A DNA stretch of 64,000 nt from Pseudomonas sp. CCC3.1 (GTDB lineage: Bacteria > Pseudomonadota > Gammaproteobacteria > Pseudomonadales > Pseudomonadaceae): contig NZ_CP133778.1 in NCBI RefSeq assembly GCF_034347405.1, positions 4,656,501-4,720,500 on the forward strand, read 5' to 3'. The translations under genes were made by a program, and so were the position numbers. The notes under the pieces are model-generated. The model was given only the letters and a program-made list of their open reading frames with translations. It did not search any database and was not told the origin of the DNA. Shown here in pieces: positions 18,395-27,410 of the stretch. The first letter of the stretch is position 1. Every line of letters starts with the position of its first letter.

Positions 18395-19405
18395 TTACAC
18401 CAATTCCACCTGCTTCAGCTCGCTTTTCAAATACGCGTAATAGATCGGCCCAGCCACCACGCCCGGCAGGCCGAAGGCTGCTTCGAACACCAGCATCGCC
18501 AACAGCAACTCCCAGGATTTGGCACTGATTTGACCGCCCACAATCTTGGCGTTGAGAAAGTATTCCAGCTTGTGGATAACTATCAGGTAGCCCAACGCGG
18601 CCACTGCCACCCAGATCGACAGCGACAACGCGACGATGGTGATCAAGGTGTTGGAGATCAAGTTGCCAATCACCGGCAGCAAGCCCAGCAGGAAGGTCAA
18701 TACGATCAGGGTTTTGGTCAGCGGCAGGTGCACGCCAAACAGTGGCAGGATCAGCGCCAGAAACACCCCGGTAAACGCGGTATTGAGCAGCGCGATTTTG
18801 ATCTGTGCAAACACGATGTTGCGAAACGCCTGCACCAGCAGGTGCAAACGGTCGAACAGTGCGGCCGACAGGGGCTTGCGGCGGCTGATGTCCGGGATGC
18901 GCTGCAAGGCAATAATGGCCCCCAGCACCATGCCGATCAGCAAGGTCACGAACATGTGCGCCGCGTCTTTGCCCACCAGTTGCAGGTCGCTCAGGTGCTT
19001 GCTCATCCACTCGCTGAACGCGATGCGGAACTCAGCAGCGCTGGCAGGCAGGTAGCTGTCCAGAAACGGCGGCAATTGCCCACGCGCGCGGTCCACCACC
19101 ACCATGAATTTATTCAGCGAGGCGCCCGGGTTTTCGGCCTCATGCAGCAAAAAGCTGATGGCGCCGGCAAAGATCAACGCCAGAATGCTGACCACTAACG
19201 TGCCCAGCAACGCCACGGCGAGCCAGCGCGCACGCCGCCCGGCGATCAAACGCTGAAGCTGTGGCGTGAGCATGTTGACCAGTTCGTAAACCAACAAACC
19301 CGCCAACAGGCTGGGTAACAGGCGCAACGGAAAAACCAGTAACAGCCCAACCATGATGATGATGTAGCTGGCAAATAAAATGTGACGCTGAGAAAACGAT
19401 GGCAT
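18395..19405 (-). CDS. AI-2E/PerM-family membrane transporter
   Basis: A 336-aa inner-membrane protein of the AI-2E family exporter/PerM group. Several hydrophobic helices are visible: two at the N-terminus (about residues 10-45), one near 65-90 (GTLVVSILALIFAGAISFLL), one near 150-170 and a cluster from 205 to 315. The C-terminal GLPGVVAGPIYYAYLK is typical of the family. Substrates differ between members (autoinducer-2, sodium/proton exchange or unknown), so none is assigned. Encoded alone, convergent with the Hsp70-like gene. Confidence 0.88.
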   Translation of the reverse strand: MPSFSQRHILFASYIIIMVGLLLVFPLRLLPSLLAGLLVYELVNMLTPQLQRLIAGRRARWLAVALLGTLVVSILALIFAGAISFLLHEAENPGASLNKFMVVVDRARGQLPPFLDSYLPASAAEFRIAFSEWMSKHLSDLQLVGKDAAHMFVTLLIGMVLGAIIALQRIPDISRRKPLSAALFDRLHLLVQAFRNIVFAQIKIALLNTAFTGVFLALILPLFGVHLPLTKTLIVLTFLLGLLPVIGNLISNTLITIVALSLSIWVAVAALGYLIVIHKLEYFLNAKIVGGQISAKSWELLLAMLVFEAAFGLPGVVAGPIYYAYLKSELKQVELV

Positions 19406-19491
19406 ACAGCCTCAAAACAAGCAGCGCGAAGGGATCGGCAGTCTGCCAGCCTTCGACGGGGATCACTACAATTTGTGACTGATGGAAGCTC

Positions 19492-19640
19492 CGTAGCAGT
19501 TGACGAGCTCCGCGAGGCTACGTCCGATTGCGAAGCGATCGTAAATACTGAATGCACGGTTGATCTGAAACACCACCATGACTGATTTTACGACTGCTAC
19601 GCAGCCGGACGTAGCCTCGCGGGGCTCGACAACTGCTACG
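19492..19640. repeat. Long inverted repeat of a second REP type
   Basis: Two imperfect arms of about 50 bases face each other. The left (19492-19544) begins CGTAGCAGTTGACGAGCTCC; the right (19586-19640) ends GGGGCTCGACAACTGCTACG. About 40 bases separate them. It resembles paired REP sequences (a REPIN) and is different in sequence from family A. Confidence 0.75.
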
Positions 19641-19658
19641 AAATGGCCCAGGGCTGGG

Positions 19659-19949
19659 TTATTTTTTCTTCAGGCAATCACTCATGAAGGCTTTGCGTGC
19701 GTCGCCTTTAAGGGCTTGGGTGCTGGCGGTGGCGTTGCAGCTTTTCATTCGCTCTTGTGGGGTCATGGCCGCTGCCGGTGTCGCTTTGAGGCAACTGCTC
19801 ATGAAGGCTTTGCGCTCATCGCCCTTGAGGGTCTTGGCGCTGGCATCGGCATTACAGCTGGTCATTTTGTTTTGTTGGGCAGTGTCGGCAAACGCGTGAG
19901 AACACAGCAGCAAACCCACCATCAGCAGAGGAACGCGCAGCATCTTCAT
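19659..19949 (-). CDS. psiF: PsiF-like secreted protein with two PsiF repeats
   Basis: A 96-aa exported protein. A signal peptide covers about residues 1-22 (MKMLRVPLLMVGLLLCSHAFA). Two copies of the PsiF motif follow, each with a C-N-A core, KTLKGD or QALKGD, RKAFMS and a second cysteine (about residues 30-52 and 68-93). PsiF is named for induction by phosphate starvation in E. coli, but its function is unknown. Start is the outer ATG; the one two codons in is also possible. Single gene with an A/G-rich ribosome site. Confidence 0.85.
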   Translation of the reverse strand: MKMLRVPLLMVGLLLCSHAFADTAQQNKMTSCNADASAKTLKGDERKAFMSSCLKATPAAAMTPQERMKSCNATASTQALKGDARKAFMSDCLKKK

Positions 19950-20032
19950 GGAGTTTTCTCCTTATTGCCGCACCGATTGGCGGCGGTCGCTCTTCAGTGT
20001 AGACAAACTCTGTTACATCAACCGCCTGGCGT

Positions 20033-20818
20033 TCAAAGGTGCCGCGTTTGCCGACGATACTGCTCTGGCGTGCACCCGGCCTGGCGCTGAAACATCGCAA
20101 TAAACGCCGATGACGTGCTGTAGCCCAGGTCAAAACCCACGTCTTGCACGCTGCGGCTGGATTCCAGTGCTTCAATCGCGGCCAGAAACCGCAGGCGCTG
20201 GCGCCATTCACCAAAGCTCATGCCCAACTCGCGCACAAACAAGCGCGCCAGGGTTCGCTCACTCACATGCACTTGCTCGGCCCATTGCCCCAGTGGTCGG
20301 TTGTCGCCGGGCTGGCCTTGCAGCGCTTCAAGCACCAGCTGTAGCCCCGGATGGCTGGCATAGGGCAAATAGCATTGATGCACCGGTGCCTGACGCAGTT
20401 GATCGACCAACACCTGCGCCAATCGAATGTCGGCCTCACTCTGGGGGATGTGAATGTCGCGGCGCGCAAAGTCGCTGAGGATGCTCTTGAGGATGTCGCT
20501 GATGGCCAGCGTGACCGGTTCGCGTGGCAAATGCTGGCAATGCACGGTATCCAGGTAAACCGAGCGGTAAACAATCGCATGGGAGTTGTAGGAACTGTGC
20601 TCGGTATTGGGTGGAACCCAGAGCGCGTACTGCGGCGGCGACATAAAACGTCGCCCGGCCACCTCAAAACGCATGACCCCGCTGGCCACATAGCCTAGCG
20701 ACCCCCAACGGTGCAGATGGGGTGTCGAATGGCTGTCGGCATCAAACTCGGCATAACGGAAGTAGACCGGCGCAGGCAATTGCTCGAACTCGGGGACACA
20801 AATCAATTTTCTGCGCAT
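20033..20818 (-). CDS. AraC-family transcriptional regulator
   Basis: A 261-aa regulator with an N-terminal cupin-like sensor domain (HLHRWGSLGYVASGVMRFEV, about residues 31-50) and a C-terminal double helix-turn-helix. The second HTH is QDVGFDLGYSTSSAFIAMFQRQAG followed by TPEQYRR. A longer open frame exists, but the ATG at 20818 gives the normal family length and leaves a proper gap to the divergent transporter gene at 20916. That layout suggests it controls the EamA transporter, as is common for this pairing; the inducer is unknown. Confidence 0.88.
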   Translation of the reverse strand: MRRKLICVPEFEQLPAPVYFRYAEFDADSHSTPHLHRWGSLGYVASGVMRFEVAGRRFMSPPQYALWVPPNTEHSSYNSHAIVYRSVYLDTVHCQHLPREPVTLAISDILKSILSDFARRDIHIPQSEADIRLAQVLVDQLRQAPVHQCYLPYASHPGLQLVLEALQGQPGDNRPLGQWAEQVHVSERTLARLFVRELGMSFGEWRQRLRFLAAIEALESSRSVQDVGFDLGYSTSSAFIAMFQRQAGCTPEQYRRQTRHL

Positions 20819-20915
20819 GCTGTCTGGATTCCAGAGGAGGTTGGCCGAATCGAAGTATAGGCTTGCAGACAGACAGGCGGATAATCGCCGCTCACACACC
20901 CTGTGGTTACTACTG

Positions 20916-21809
20916 ATGCAATACGCTTTCCCTCTGCTGGCCATTTTTATCTGGGCCGGCAACACCGTGATCAACAAACTGGCGGTCGGCGTCATCTACC
21001 CGACCGAGATCAGTTTTTACCGCTGGCTGCTGGCGGGCCTGTTGTTTACCCCGTTCCTGCTCAAACCGGTGATCGCCAACTGGCCAGTCATCCGCCCTAA
21101 CCTGGGCAAGATTTTCATCCTCGGCCTGCTCGGCATGGTGATTTACCAGAGCCTGGCGTACTTCGCCGCCGCCCTCACGTCGGCCACTAACATGGGCATC
21201 ATCCTGTCATTGATGCCGCTGATGGTGCTGGCCATGTCCATCATCAGCCTGGGGCAACGCCTGACCGCCGGGGCGCTGGTCGGTGCCGTGCTGTCGTTTG
21301 CCGGGGTGCTGGTGGTGGTCTCGAACGGCAGTGTGGCGGTGCTGCTCGCCCATGGCTTGAACCTGGGCGACGCAATGATGCTGATCGCCACCCTGGCCTA
21401 TGCGATTTACAGCACGTTGCTGAAGAAGTGGCAGTTGCGCCTGCCGCCGTTGCAGATGCTGTACCTGCAAGTGCTGGTGGCGATTGTGGTGTTGTTCCCG
21501 CTGTACCTGGTGTCGCCCAAGGTCGGCCCCAACCTGCACAACATCGGCTTGGTGCTGTATGCGTGCGTGCTGGCGTCCATGCTCGCGCCGCTGGCCTGGA
21601 TGAAGGCCGTCGCCGTGCTTGGCCCGAGCCGTACCTCGCTGTTTTTCAACCTGCTGCCATTGATTACTGCGCTGATTGCAGCAGTGGTGCTCAACGAGCA
21701 ATTGCACGCTTACCACGTGATTGGCGGCGCGCTGACGTTAGGCGGGGTGATCTTGTCTGAGCGCTGGACGACAGCGCTGGGTAAATCCAGGCCGGTTGAA
21801 ATCAGATAA
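20916..21809 (+). CDS. EamA/DMT-family permease
   Basis: A 297-aa inner-membrane protein with about ten hydrophobic helices in two EamA halves, the first beginning MQYAFPLLAIFIWAGNTVINK and the second around MMLIATLAYAIYSTLLKKW. Such proteins export or exchange small metabolites, often amino acids, but no substrate can be named. I chose the ATG at 20916 because the frame upstream of it overlaps the start of the divergent AraC gene and is not hydrophobic. Likely regulated by that AraC protein. Confidence 0.88.
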   Translation: MQYAFPLLAIFIWAGNTVINKLAVGVIYPTEISFYRWLLAGLLFTPFLLKPVIANWPVIRPNLGKIFILGLLGMVIYQSLAYFAAALTSATNMGIILSLMPLMVLAMSIISLGQRLTAGALVGAVLSFAGVLVVVSNGSVAVLLAHGLNLGDAMMLIATLAYAIYSTLLKKWQLRLPPLQMLYLQVLVAIVVLFPLYLVSPKVGPNLHNIGLVLYACVLASMLAPLAWMKAVAVLGPSRTSLFFNLLPLITALIAAVVLNEQLHAYHVIGGALTLGGVILSERWTTALGKSRPVEIR

Positions 21810-21895
21810 AACTTTCTCGGCGCACAGAACTCACAACTAACGAACTGACCTCGCCAACAGAGCGAAGCAGCCACCGTATTAGTGAGGAGAATGAA

Positions 21896-22426
21896 ATGAC
21901 CGAGATACAACTGACCGATAAAAAAACCCTGCGTGATCGCGCTCGCAAGAACGTCGAAGACGGTGCGGTGACCCAAGGCTACAGCGCTGACCGCAAAGAA
22001 ATCCTGCGCCTGCTCAACGAATCGTTAGCCACTGAACTGGTGTGCGTGCTGCGCTACAAGCGCCACTACTTCATGGCCAATGGGCTCAAGGCCAGCGTCG
22101 CCGCCGACGAGTTTCTGGAGCACGCCAACCAGGAAATGGAACACGCCGACAAACTGGCCGAACGCATTGTGCAACTGGGGGGCGAGCCGGAGTTCAACCC
22201 CGACCTGCTGTCCAAAAACGCTCATGCGCAGTACGTAGCGGGCAAAACCTTGAAAGAAATGGTCTACGAAGACCTGGTCGCTGAGCGTATTGCGGTCGAC
22301 AGCTATCGCGAAATCATCCAGTACATCGGTGATAAAGACCCGACCACCCGCCGGATCTTCGAAGACATCCTGGCCCAAGAGGAAGAACACGCCGACGACA
22401 TGGCGGATATTCTGCAAGACCTCTAA
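21896..22426 (+). CDS. Ferritin-like / bacterioferritin-type protein
   Basis: A 176-aa four-helix protein of the ferritin superfamily. Iron-ligand-type motifs appear on each helix: LNESLATELVCVLRYKRH, HANQEMEHADKLAERI (ExxH), YEDLVAERIAVDSYREI and ILAQEEEHADDM (ExxH). This spacing fits a di-iron centre. From memory it matches a P. aeruginosa gene called probable bacterioferritin at the same position. The gene likely stores iron or protects from peroxide. Strong GAGGAG ribosome site; stands alone. No heme-ligand methionine was verified, so a non-heme ferritin is equally possible. Confidence 0.88.
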   Translation: MTEIQLTDKKTLRDRARKNVEDGAVTQGYSADRKEILRLLNESLATELVCVLRYKRHYFMANGLKASVAADEFLEHANQEMEHADKLAERIVQLGGEPEFNPDLLSKNAHAQYVAGKTLKEMVYEDLVAERIAVDSYREIIQYIGDKDPTTRRIFEDILAQEEEHADDMADILQDL

Positions 22427-22431
22427 CCCCC

Positions 22432-22503
22432 CCCGTAGGAGCGAGCTTGCCTCGCGATCTTTTAAATAATCAAAAGATCGCGAGGCAAGCTCGCTCCTAC
22501 GGG
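22432..22503. repeat. REP-type inverted repeat (family A)
   Basis: Palindrome CCCGTAGGAGCGAGC...GCTCGCTCCTACGGG with core TTTTAAATAATCAAAA, between the convergent ferritin and asmA genes. Confidence 0.88.
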
Positions 22504-22518
22504 TTGTGAGGATTCGTT

Positions 22519-24585
22519 TTACTTCACAGTTTTCGGCACTTTGCCTTGCTGCATTTGTTGCAGCAGTGGCGCGCATTGGTTGGGCTCGCCTCCGCTCGGG
22601 GCAATCAAGGCCAGCAGACCCGCCGCAGGGCCAGCAATCACGCCCAGCGCGACCATTCCGGCTCCGCGCAACAGCAAAGGCACCGCCTGTACGCCCGCAT
22701 CGGGGTGCGCAAAAGTGCCGCGCACGTACAACGGGGAGCGCAGCGAGAACAAGCGCAGGCCTTTGGACTCGGGGGTGATTTTGAGGTCCAACTTCTCAGT
22801 GGCGAAGTTAGCCGTGCCGTCGATGTAGATGATGGCGTTCTCGGTATCGAACACGAACAGGCGGGTGCTGGCCAGGCCGTTTTTAATCCCGAAGTCAGCC
22901 GCCGCGCAGTTGATCTTCACGTCTTCGTCGCCAAAGATTTTGCCCACCACATAATTGCCGACATTCAAGCCAGCAATTTCCATGAGGCTGCGGCTGATCG
23001 CACCGTCATTGATGATCATCTTCAAATCGCCGTTGGCCGTGCCCAGCAGCTTGGCCACCGAGTTGCCGGTACCGGCAATCGTGGCATCGCCATTGAGTTC
23101 ACCAAAGCTGGTTTTCATCGGTTCAAAGGTCGGGAACAGCTGTTTGAGTTTGAAGTTGCGCGCGGTCAGCTTGGCCCGGCCCTTCAACGGCGTGTCGCGG
23201 CCATTGAGGCTGATTTGCGCATCCAGCTTGCCGCCCGCCACGCCAAAGCGCAGCGGTTCGAGGGTCAATTCGCCGTCCTTGAGCACCAGGTGGGTGTAGA
23301 GGTCGGTGAACGGCAGTTCCGCGCTCTGCACAATGCGTTTGCCGGTGAACTCAACATCGGCGTCCATGTCGCGCCAGCGCTCGGTGCGAAACTCTTCAAC
23401 GGGCAGCACTTTGTTCGCCGGTTGTTTGCTCTCGCCACCCCGAGCCTTTTGCTTGGCGTTGGAGTCCGCGCCAATCAGCGGCGCCAAGTCGACCATCAGC
23501 AATTGGTTGGACACCAGCGTGCCGGTCAATTTGGGCCGTGGTGTGCTCGCCACATACCCCAGGTTGCCGTGAATGTCACTGTTGCCGATTTTGCCGTTGA
23601 AGTTGTTGTAGGTGAAGGTCGCGCCGCTGGCCTCGCGCAGTTTGGCGCTCAGGCGGCCATCGGTGGAGTAAGGTGGCGAATCAGGCAAGGTCACGCCTGT
23701 CAGCGGGTACAGGTTACTCAAGCTGCTGCCGGCCAGTTTAAGACGCAGGTCCAGCGCACCCAGGTTCAACGGGTCGGTCAAGGTCCCGGCCAGGGCCACT
23801 TTGGTGTCGGCAATGTCCACCTGGGCTTGCAGCGGGAACGGCTGAGTCGCGTCCTGCAACGCCAGCAAGCCGCCGATTTTGCCGGAACCGTTGAGTTTCT
23901 GGCCGTGGTACTGGCCTTTGACCTTCAAGGCAAACGCATAGTCTTGTGGCACCGAGCCCTTCTCTTGGGCCTTTTTCGCCTCGCTTTCGCCGACGATCTC
24001 GCTAAACGGGATGGGCTTGCCCAGCGAATCAATCAGCACATCCAGTTGGGTTTTAAGGGTTTGGTCATTCAGTGTCACGTGGCCCTTGTCGAAACCAATG
24101 GCGCCAATATCGACCGTCCAGTTAGACGGCTCGGCATTCGGGTCTTTGGGGTCGAAGGTAAAGGTCCAGTTCGCCCGGCCATCGGCCAAACGCTCAAGGT
24201 TGGCGCTGGGCTCGGTGAGATTGATCCGCGGGATGGCCACCGTCTGGCTCAGCAGCGCCAGCGGCGACAGGCGTAATTCAACCTGTTTGAGGCTGGCCAT
24301 TTGCGGGGCTTTCAACCAATCAGGGTTGCCCAGGGTCAGGTCTTGCGCAATCACATGCGGCCACGGCACCCAGGCACGCCAGCCGCCTTGATCCTCTTCA
24401 CGCTGCCAGCGCACTGCCAGATCCCCGTTGATGGCAAACGGGCGATGCAAAAGCTCGGACACTTGGGTGTTGATGGTCGGCTTGAGGCGGTTCCAGTCGA
24501 AGGTAGACAGAATCACCACCAACACGACCACCAGCAGAACAAAAATGCCGCCCATCCAGGCAAGGGTTTTACGGGTGCGCGTCAT
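22519..24585 (-). CDS. asmA: AsmA-family protein
   Basis: A 688-aa protein anchored by one N-terminal membrane helix (about residues 10-28, MGGIFVLLVVVLVVILSTF) with a long periplasmic part rich in beta strands. The first AsmA domain follows the helix (DWNRLKPTINTQVSELLHRPF). The C-terminal AsmA-like domain contains GDLKMIINDGAISRSLMEIAGLNVG. AsmA-like proteins are linked to outer-membrane lipid transport and assembly. Single gene; the ATG at 24585 has a weak AGGAG-like site in the leader. Confidence 0.88.
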   Translation of the reverse strand: MTRTRKTLAWMGGIFVLLVVVLVVILSTFDWNRLKPTINTQVSELLHRPFAINGDLAVRWQREEDQGGWRAWVPWPHVIAQDLTLGNPDWLKAPQMASLKQVELRLSPLALLSQTVAIPRINLTEPSANLERLADGRANWTFTFDPKDPNAEPSNWTVDIGAIGFDKGHVTLNDQTLKTQLDVLIDSLGKPIPFSEIVGESEAKKAQEKGSVPQDYAFALKVKGQYHGQKLNGSGKIGGLLALQDATQPFPLQAQVDIADTKVALAGTLTDPLNLGALDLRLKLAGSSLSNLYPLTGVTLPDSPPYSTDGRLSAKLREASGATFTYNNFNGKIGNSDIHGNLGYVASTPRPKLTGTLVSNQLLMVDLAPLIGADSNAKQKARGGESKQPANKVLPVEEFRTERWRDMDADVEFTGKRIVQSAELPFTDLYTHLVLKDGELTLEPLRFGVAGGKLDAQISLNGRDTPLKGRAKLTARNFKLKQLFPTFEPMKTSFGELNGDATIAGTGNSVAKLLGTANGDLKMIINDGAISRSLMEIAGLNVGNYVVGKIFGDEDVKINCAAADFGIKNGLASTRLFVFDTENAIIYIDGTANFATEKLDLKITPESKGLRLFSLRSPLYVRGTFAHPDAGVQAVPLLLRGAGMVALGVIAGPAAGLLALIAPSGGEPNQCAPLLQQMQQGKVPKTVK

Positions 24586-24915
24586 GCTGCGGCTCCTTAA
24601 ATAACGACTGAACGTCCTGCTGACTATGTGGGTACGACTGGCGAAGGCGGCTCAAGGTTTAACGCAAAGACGGTTTTCGTGGAAAAAACTCACGATTGCC
24701 TCCACACACCCTGCTCTTTTGTAGACCACGTCGGGCTGCAAACGCGCCTTGAGCGTGCATTTATACCCCTTCAAGACCCGCAGACTAGAGCCTTTAGCGA
24801 GGGATAATCAATTTTGTCGATTATCACCATTGGCCGTATGAACTTTGATATCGATTTTCCAAGCGTAGCATTGCCAACATTCCTACTTAGTTGCACTGCT
24901 ACGGAGCACAACACC
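24586..24915. other. Intergenic region between divergent asmA and the repeat-protein gene
   Basis: 330 bases without a credible gene. It should hold both promoters. No strong palindrome, terminator or RNA gene is visible. Confidence 0.5.
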
Positions 24916-25236
24916 ATGAAACGCCCTGTCCTGTTTGGTCTTACCCTTTCCCTGATCGCATTTAACGCCTTCGCAATGCCTGCTGACGATGAGCCCACCC
25001 CGATGGCACAACCGGCTGCAAGCACCTTGAGCCAGCCGCTTGATTCGGTGGCTGAAGATGGCGCGCAGCGTACCCTCAATCAGCAAAACCGCGTGGCCGA
25101 AGATGGCGCACAACGCACCCTCGACCAGCAAAACCGTGTCGCTGAAGACGGCTACGATCGCACCCAGCGCAATGCCAACATGGTCGCCGAAGGTGGCGCG
25201 GATCGTCTGGCCGAGCGCAATCAACGTGCGAGCTGA
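24916..25236 (+). CDS. Small secreted protein with four 15-residue repeats
   Basis: A 106-aa protein. Residues 1-20 form a signal peptide (MKRPVLFGLTLSLIAFNAFA). The rest contains four tandem 15-residue units of the pattern (S/R/M)VAE(D/G)G-x-x-R-x-x-x-x-x-N: SVAEDGAQRTLNQQN, RVAEDGAQRTLDQQN, RVAEDGYDRTQRNAN and MVAEGGADRLAERNQ. The first two are nearly identical at DNA level and the last is most diverged. Similar Pseudomonas proteins exist under uninformative names. The function is unknown; its charged, Gln/Asn-rich repeats suggest a periplasmic or surface binding role. The ATG at 24916 gives the clean signal peptide; an upstream frame extension does not. Confidence 0.85.
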   Translation: MKRPVLFGLTLSLIAFNAFAMPADDEPTPMAQPAASTLSQPLDSVAEDGAQRTLNQQNRVAEDGAQRTLDQQNRVAEDGYDRTQRNANMVAEGGADRLAERNQRAS

Positions 25237-25243
25237 TGCAACA

Positions 25244-25353
25244 CCTGTAGTCGCTGCCGCCAGGCTGCGATAAGGGCCGCAGGACCTTCGTTTTGCCGTC
25301 AAAAACAAGGGGCTGCTGCGCACCCCATCGCAGCCTTCGGCAGCGACTACAGG
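25244..25353. repeat. REP-type inverted repeat (family B)
   Basis: Arms CCTGTAGTCGCTGCCGCCAG and its imperfect complement (CTTCGGCAGCGACTACAGG) face each other across a 50-base centre. Also seen at 51521 and, interrupted, at 42561. Could end transcription of the repeat-protein gene. Confidence 0.85.
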
Positions 25354-25435
25354 GGTTCAAGCAACACACCGTTCGACGTTATCAAAGCCGATTTGCTAGA
25401 GTGCCCCGCTGTACTTGTCTGGAACACCCGCCCCA

Positions 25436-26068
25436 ATGCTGCCTCGCGCCGAACAGAAGCAACAAACCCGCCTAGCGCTGATGGATGCTGCCCGCCACTT
25501 GATGGAATCGGGTCGCGGCTTTGGCAGCCTGAGCCTGCGCGAAGTGGCTAAAACCGCTGGCATCGTGCCCACCGGGTTTTATCGCCACTTCAGCGACATG
25601 GACCAACTGGGCCTGGCGCTGGTCAGTGAAGTCGGCCAGACCTTTCGCGAAACCATTCGTCTGGTGCGTCACAACGAGCTGTTTATGGGCGGTGTGATCA
25701 ACGCTTCGGTGCGTATCTTTCTCGATGTGGTCGAAGCCAACCGCTCACAGTTTTTGTTTCTGGCCCGCGAGCAGTACGGCGGCTCACAGCCGGTTCGTCA
25801 GGCCATTGGCGCACTGCGTGAAGACATCACCTCAGACTTGGCGACCGACCTGGGTTCCAAACCCAAGTTGCAGCACTTGAACCACGCCGGCCTCACTGTG
25901 ATCGCCGATCTGGTGGTTAAAAGCGTGTTCGCCGCCTTGCCTGACGTCATCGACCCGCCCGCCGAGGCGCTGCCTGAATACTTGCAGCCGCAAGCCAAAA
26001 TCAGTCAGCAGCTGCGCTTTATCTTTATCGGGCTCAAGCACTGGCAAGGCTTGGGCAGCACTGAATAA
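25436..26068 (+). CDS. desT: TetR-family regulator, DesT/FabR type
   Basis: A 210-aa TetR regulator. The DNA-binding helix-turn-helix is SLSLREVAKTAGIVPTGFYRHF (about residues 32-53), very close to E. coli FabR, which senses the balance of saturated and unsaturated acyl-CoA. In P. aeruginosa the DesT gene lies directly before ureE, exactly as here, which supports the name. DesT represses acyl-CoA desaturase genes (desCB). No desaturase gene is adjacent in this window, so the targets must lie elsewhere. I chose the ATG at 25436 over a TTG seven codons upstream. Confidence 0.82.
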   Translation: MLPRAEQKQQTRLALMDAARHLMESGRGFGSLSLREVAKTAGIVPTGFYRHFSDMDQLGLALVSEVGQTFRETIRLVRHNELFMGGVINASVRIFLDVVEANRSQFLFLAREQYGGSQPVRQAIGALREDITSDLATDLGSKPKLQHLNHAGLTVIADLVVKSVFAALPDVIDPPAEALPEYLQPQAKISQQLRFIFIGLKHWQGLGSTE

Positions 26069-26229
26069 CCGTACGCGCACTTCTTTGGTGCGCGACTGCC
26101 GTTATCCCGCACTTATTTAGAACATCTTCATCTTTGTGCACCGTGTTTGGGCCTACAGTTTGCTGCTTGCCCAAGGTTGGCAAGCCCCTTGCTGTGCCTC
26201 ACGTATTGTTCATTGCAGGAAGCCTTCTA

Positions 26230-26730
26230 ATGTTGGTGATTCATCGCAGAGTCGAAACCCACCCCGTGTGGAGCGCCGAGCTACACCTCAACTTTGAAGC
26301 CCGCAGCAAAAGTCGCCTGCGCTGTTTCAGCAGTGAAGGTGAAGACGTGGGCCTGTTCCTTGAGCGCGGCCAGCCGCCCCTGCACGATGGCGAATTTCTT
26401 CAAGCCCAGGACGGGCGCATCGTGCGCGTGTGTGCCAGCCCCGAACAGTTGCTGCACGTGACCTGCCTCAACGCCTTTGAACTGACCCGCGCCGCCTATC
26501 ACCTGGGCAACCGCCACGTGGCCTTGCAGGTCGGTGATGGCTGGCTGCGCCTGCTCGACGATTACGTGCTCAAGGCCATGCTGGAGCAATTGGGCGCGAC
26601 CACCGAAGCCATTGAAGCGCCGTTCCAACCGGAGCACGGCGCCTATGGCGGCGGGCATCATCACTCACGCGCAGGTGAAGAAGACTTCAACTACGCGCCG
26701 CGCCTGCATCAGTTTGGTGTGCGTTTGTGA
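26230..26730 (+). CDS. ureE: Urease accessory protein UreE, nickel chaperone
   Basis: A 166-aa metallochaperone that brings nickel to the urease assembly complex. It has the N-terminal peptide-binding half and a metal-binding C-terminal half (about residues 70-130), then a histidine-rich tail (HGAYGGGHHHSRAGEE, about 136-151). The tail is short compared with the long His tails of Klebsiella. The start at 26230 has an AGGAAG ribosome site. It overlaps ureF by four bases, so ureE, F and G form one operon separate from ureABC. Confidence 0.96.
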   Translation: MLVIHRRVETHPVWSAELHLNFEARSKSRLRCFSSEGEDVGLFLERGQPPLHDGEFLQAQDGRIVRVCASPEQLLHVTCLNAFELTRAAYHLGNRHVALQVGDGWLRLLDDYVLKAMLEQLGATTEAIEAPFQPEHGAYGGGHHHSRAGEEDFNYAPRLHQFGVRL

Positions 26731-27401
26731 ATCCGGCATGGGCGCTGCTGCGCCTGGCCAGTCCGCAGTTGCCGATTGGCGGCTACAGCTATTCCCAAGG
26801 GCTGGAAATGGCCGTCGACAATGGCCGCGTGAGTGACCCGGCGACGGCTGCGCGCTGGATCCGCGATCAGTTGCTGCTCAATCTGGCGCGTTTTGAAGCG
26901 CCGTTGTTGCTCGCTCATTGCCAAGCCGCCGCCGACCAGGACTGGAGCGCCTTGCAGCGCGTGTGCGACGAACACCGCGCCAGCCGCGAAACCCGCGAAC
27001 TGCATCAGGAAAGCCGACAAATGGGCTATTCCTTGCAGCAATTGCTCACCGGTTTACCCGAACTGGATGACCCTGCCCGCCTGTTTCTCAGCCAACAAAA
27101 CGAGCCGCATCTGGCGCTCGGCTGGGCATTGGCTGCCCGCGCATGGGGCATCAGCCCACAGGATGCGCTCGCCGCCTGGCTGTGGAGCTGGCTGGAAAAC
27201 CAATTGGCGGTGTTAATGAAAACCTTGCCGCTGGGCCAGCAAGCCGCGCAACGCATGACCAGCGAATTGTCGCCCGCCTTGCAGCAGGCACAACAACACG
27301 CCAGCTCTCTCGACTTATCCCACATGGGCAGCGCCGCTTTCGGACTGACCTTGGCAAGCATGGCCCACGAGCGCCAGTACAGCCGCCTGTTTCGTTCCTA
27401 G
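26727..27401 (+). CDS. ureF: Urease accessory protein UreF
   Basis: A 224-aa all-helical protein that joins UreD and UreG in the complex that loads nickel and carbon dioxide into the urease active site. Family segments are LLRLASPQLPIGGYSYSQGLE at the N-terminus and the C-terminal AAFGLTLASMAHERQYSRLF. The start codon is GTG overlapping the ureE stop (GTGA), typical of translational coupling. ureG follows after 9 bp. Confidence 0.96.
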   Translation: MNPAWALLRLASPQLPIGGYSYSQGLEMAVDNGRVSDPATAARWIRDQLLLNLARFEAPLLLAHCQAAADQDWSALQRVCDEHRASRETRELHQESRQMGYSLQQLLTGLPELDDPARLFLSQQNEPHLALGWALAARAWGISPQDALAAWLWSWLENQLAVLMKTLPLGQQAAQRMTSELSPALQQAQQHASSLDLSHMGSAAFGLTLASMAHERQYSRLFRS

Positions 27402-27410
27402 GAGAATGTA

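Noticed and set aside
22546..24276. 576-codon frame antisense to asmA
   Set aside because: It lies wholly within the asmA gene, has an odd amino-acid make-up and no likeness to a known family. Long antisense frames are common in G/C-rich DNA.
24916..25236. CRISPR-like regular repeats
   Set aside because: The repeats are within a coding frame, multiples of three and without spacers. No cas genes are present.
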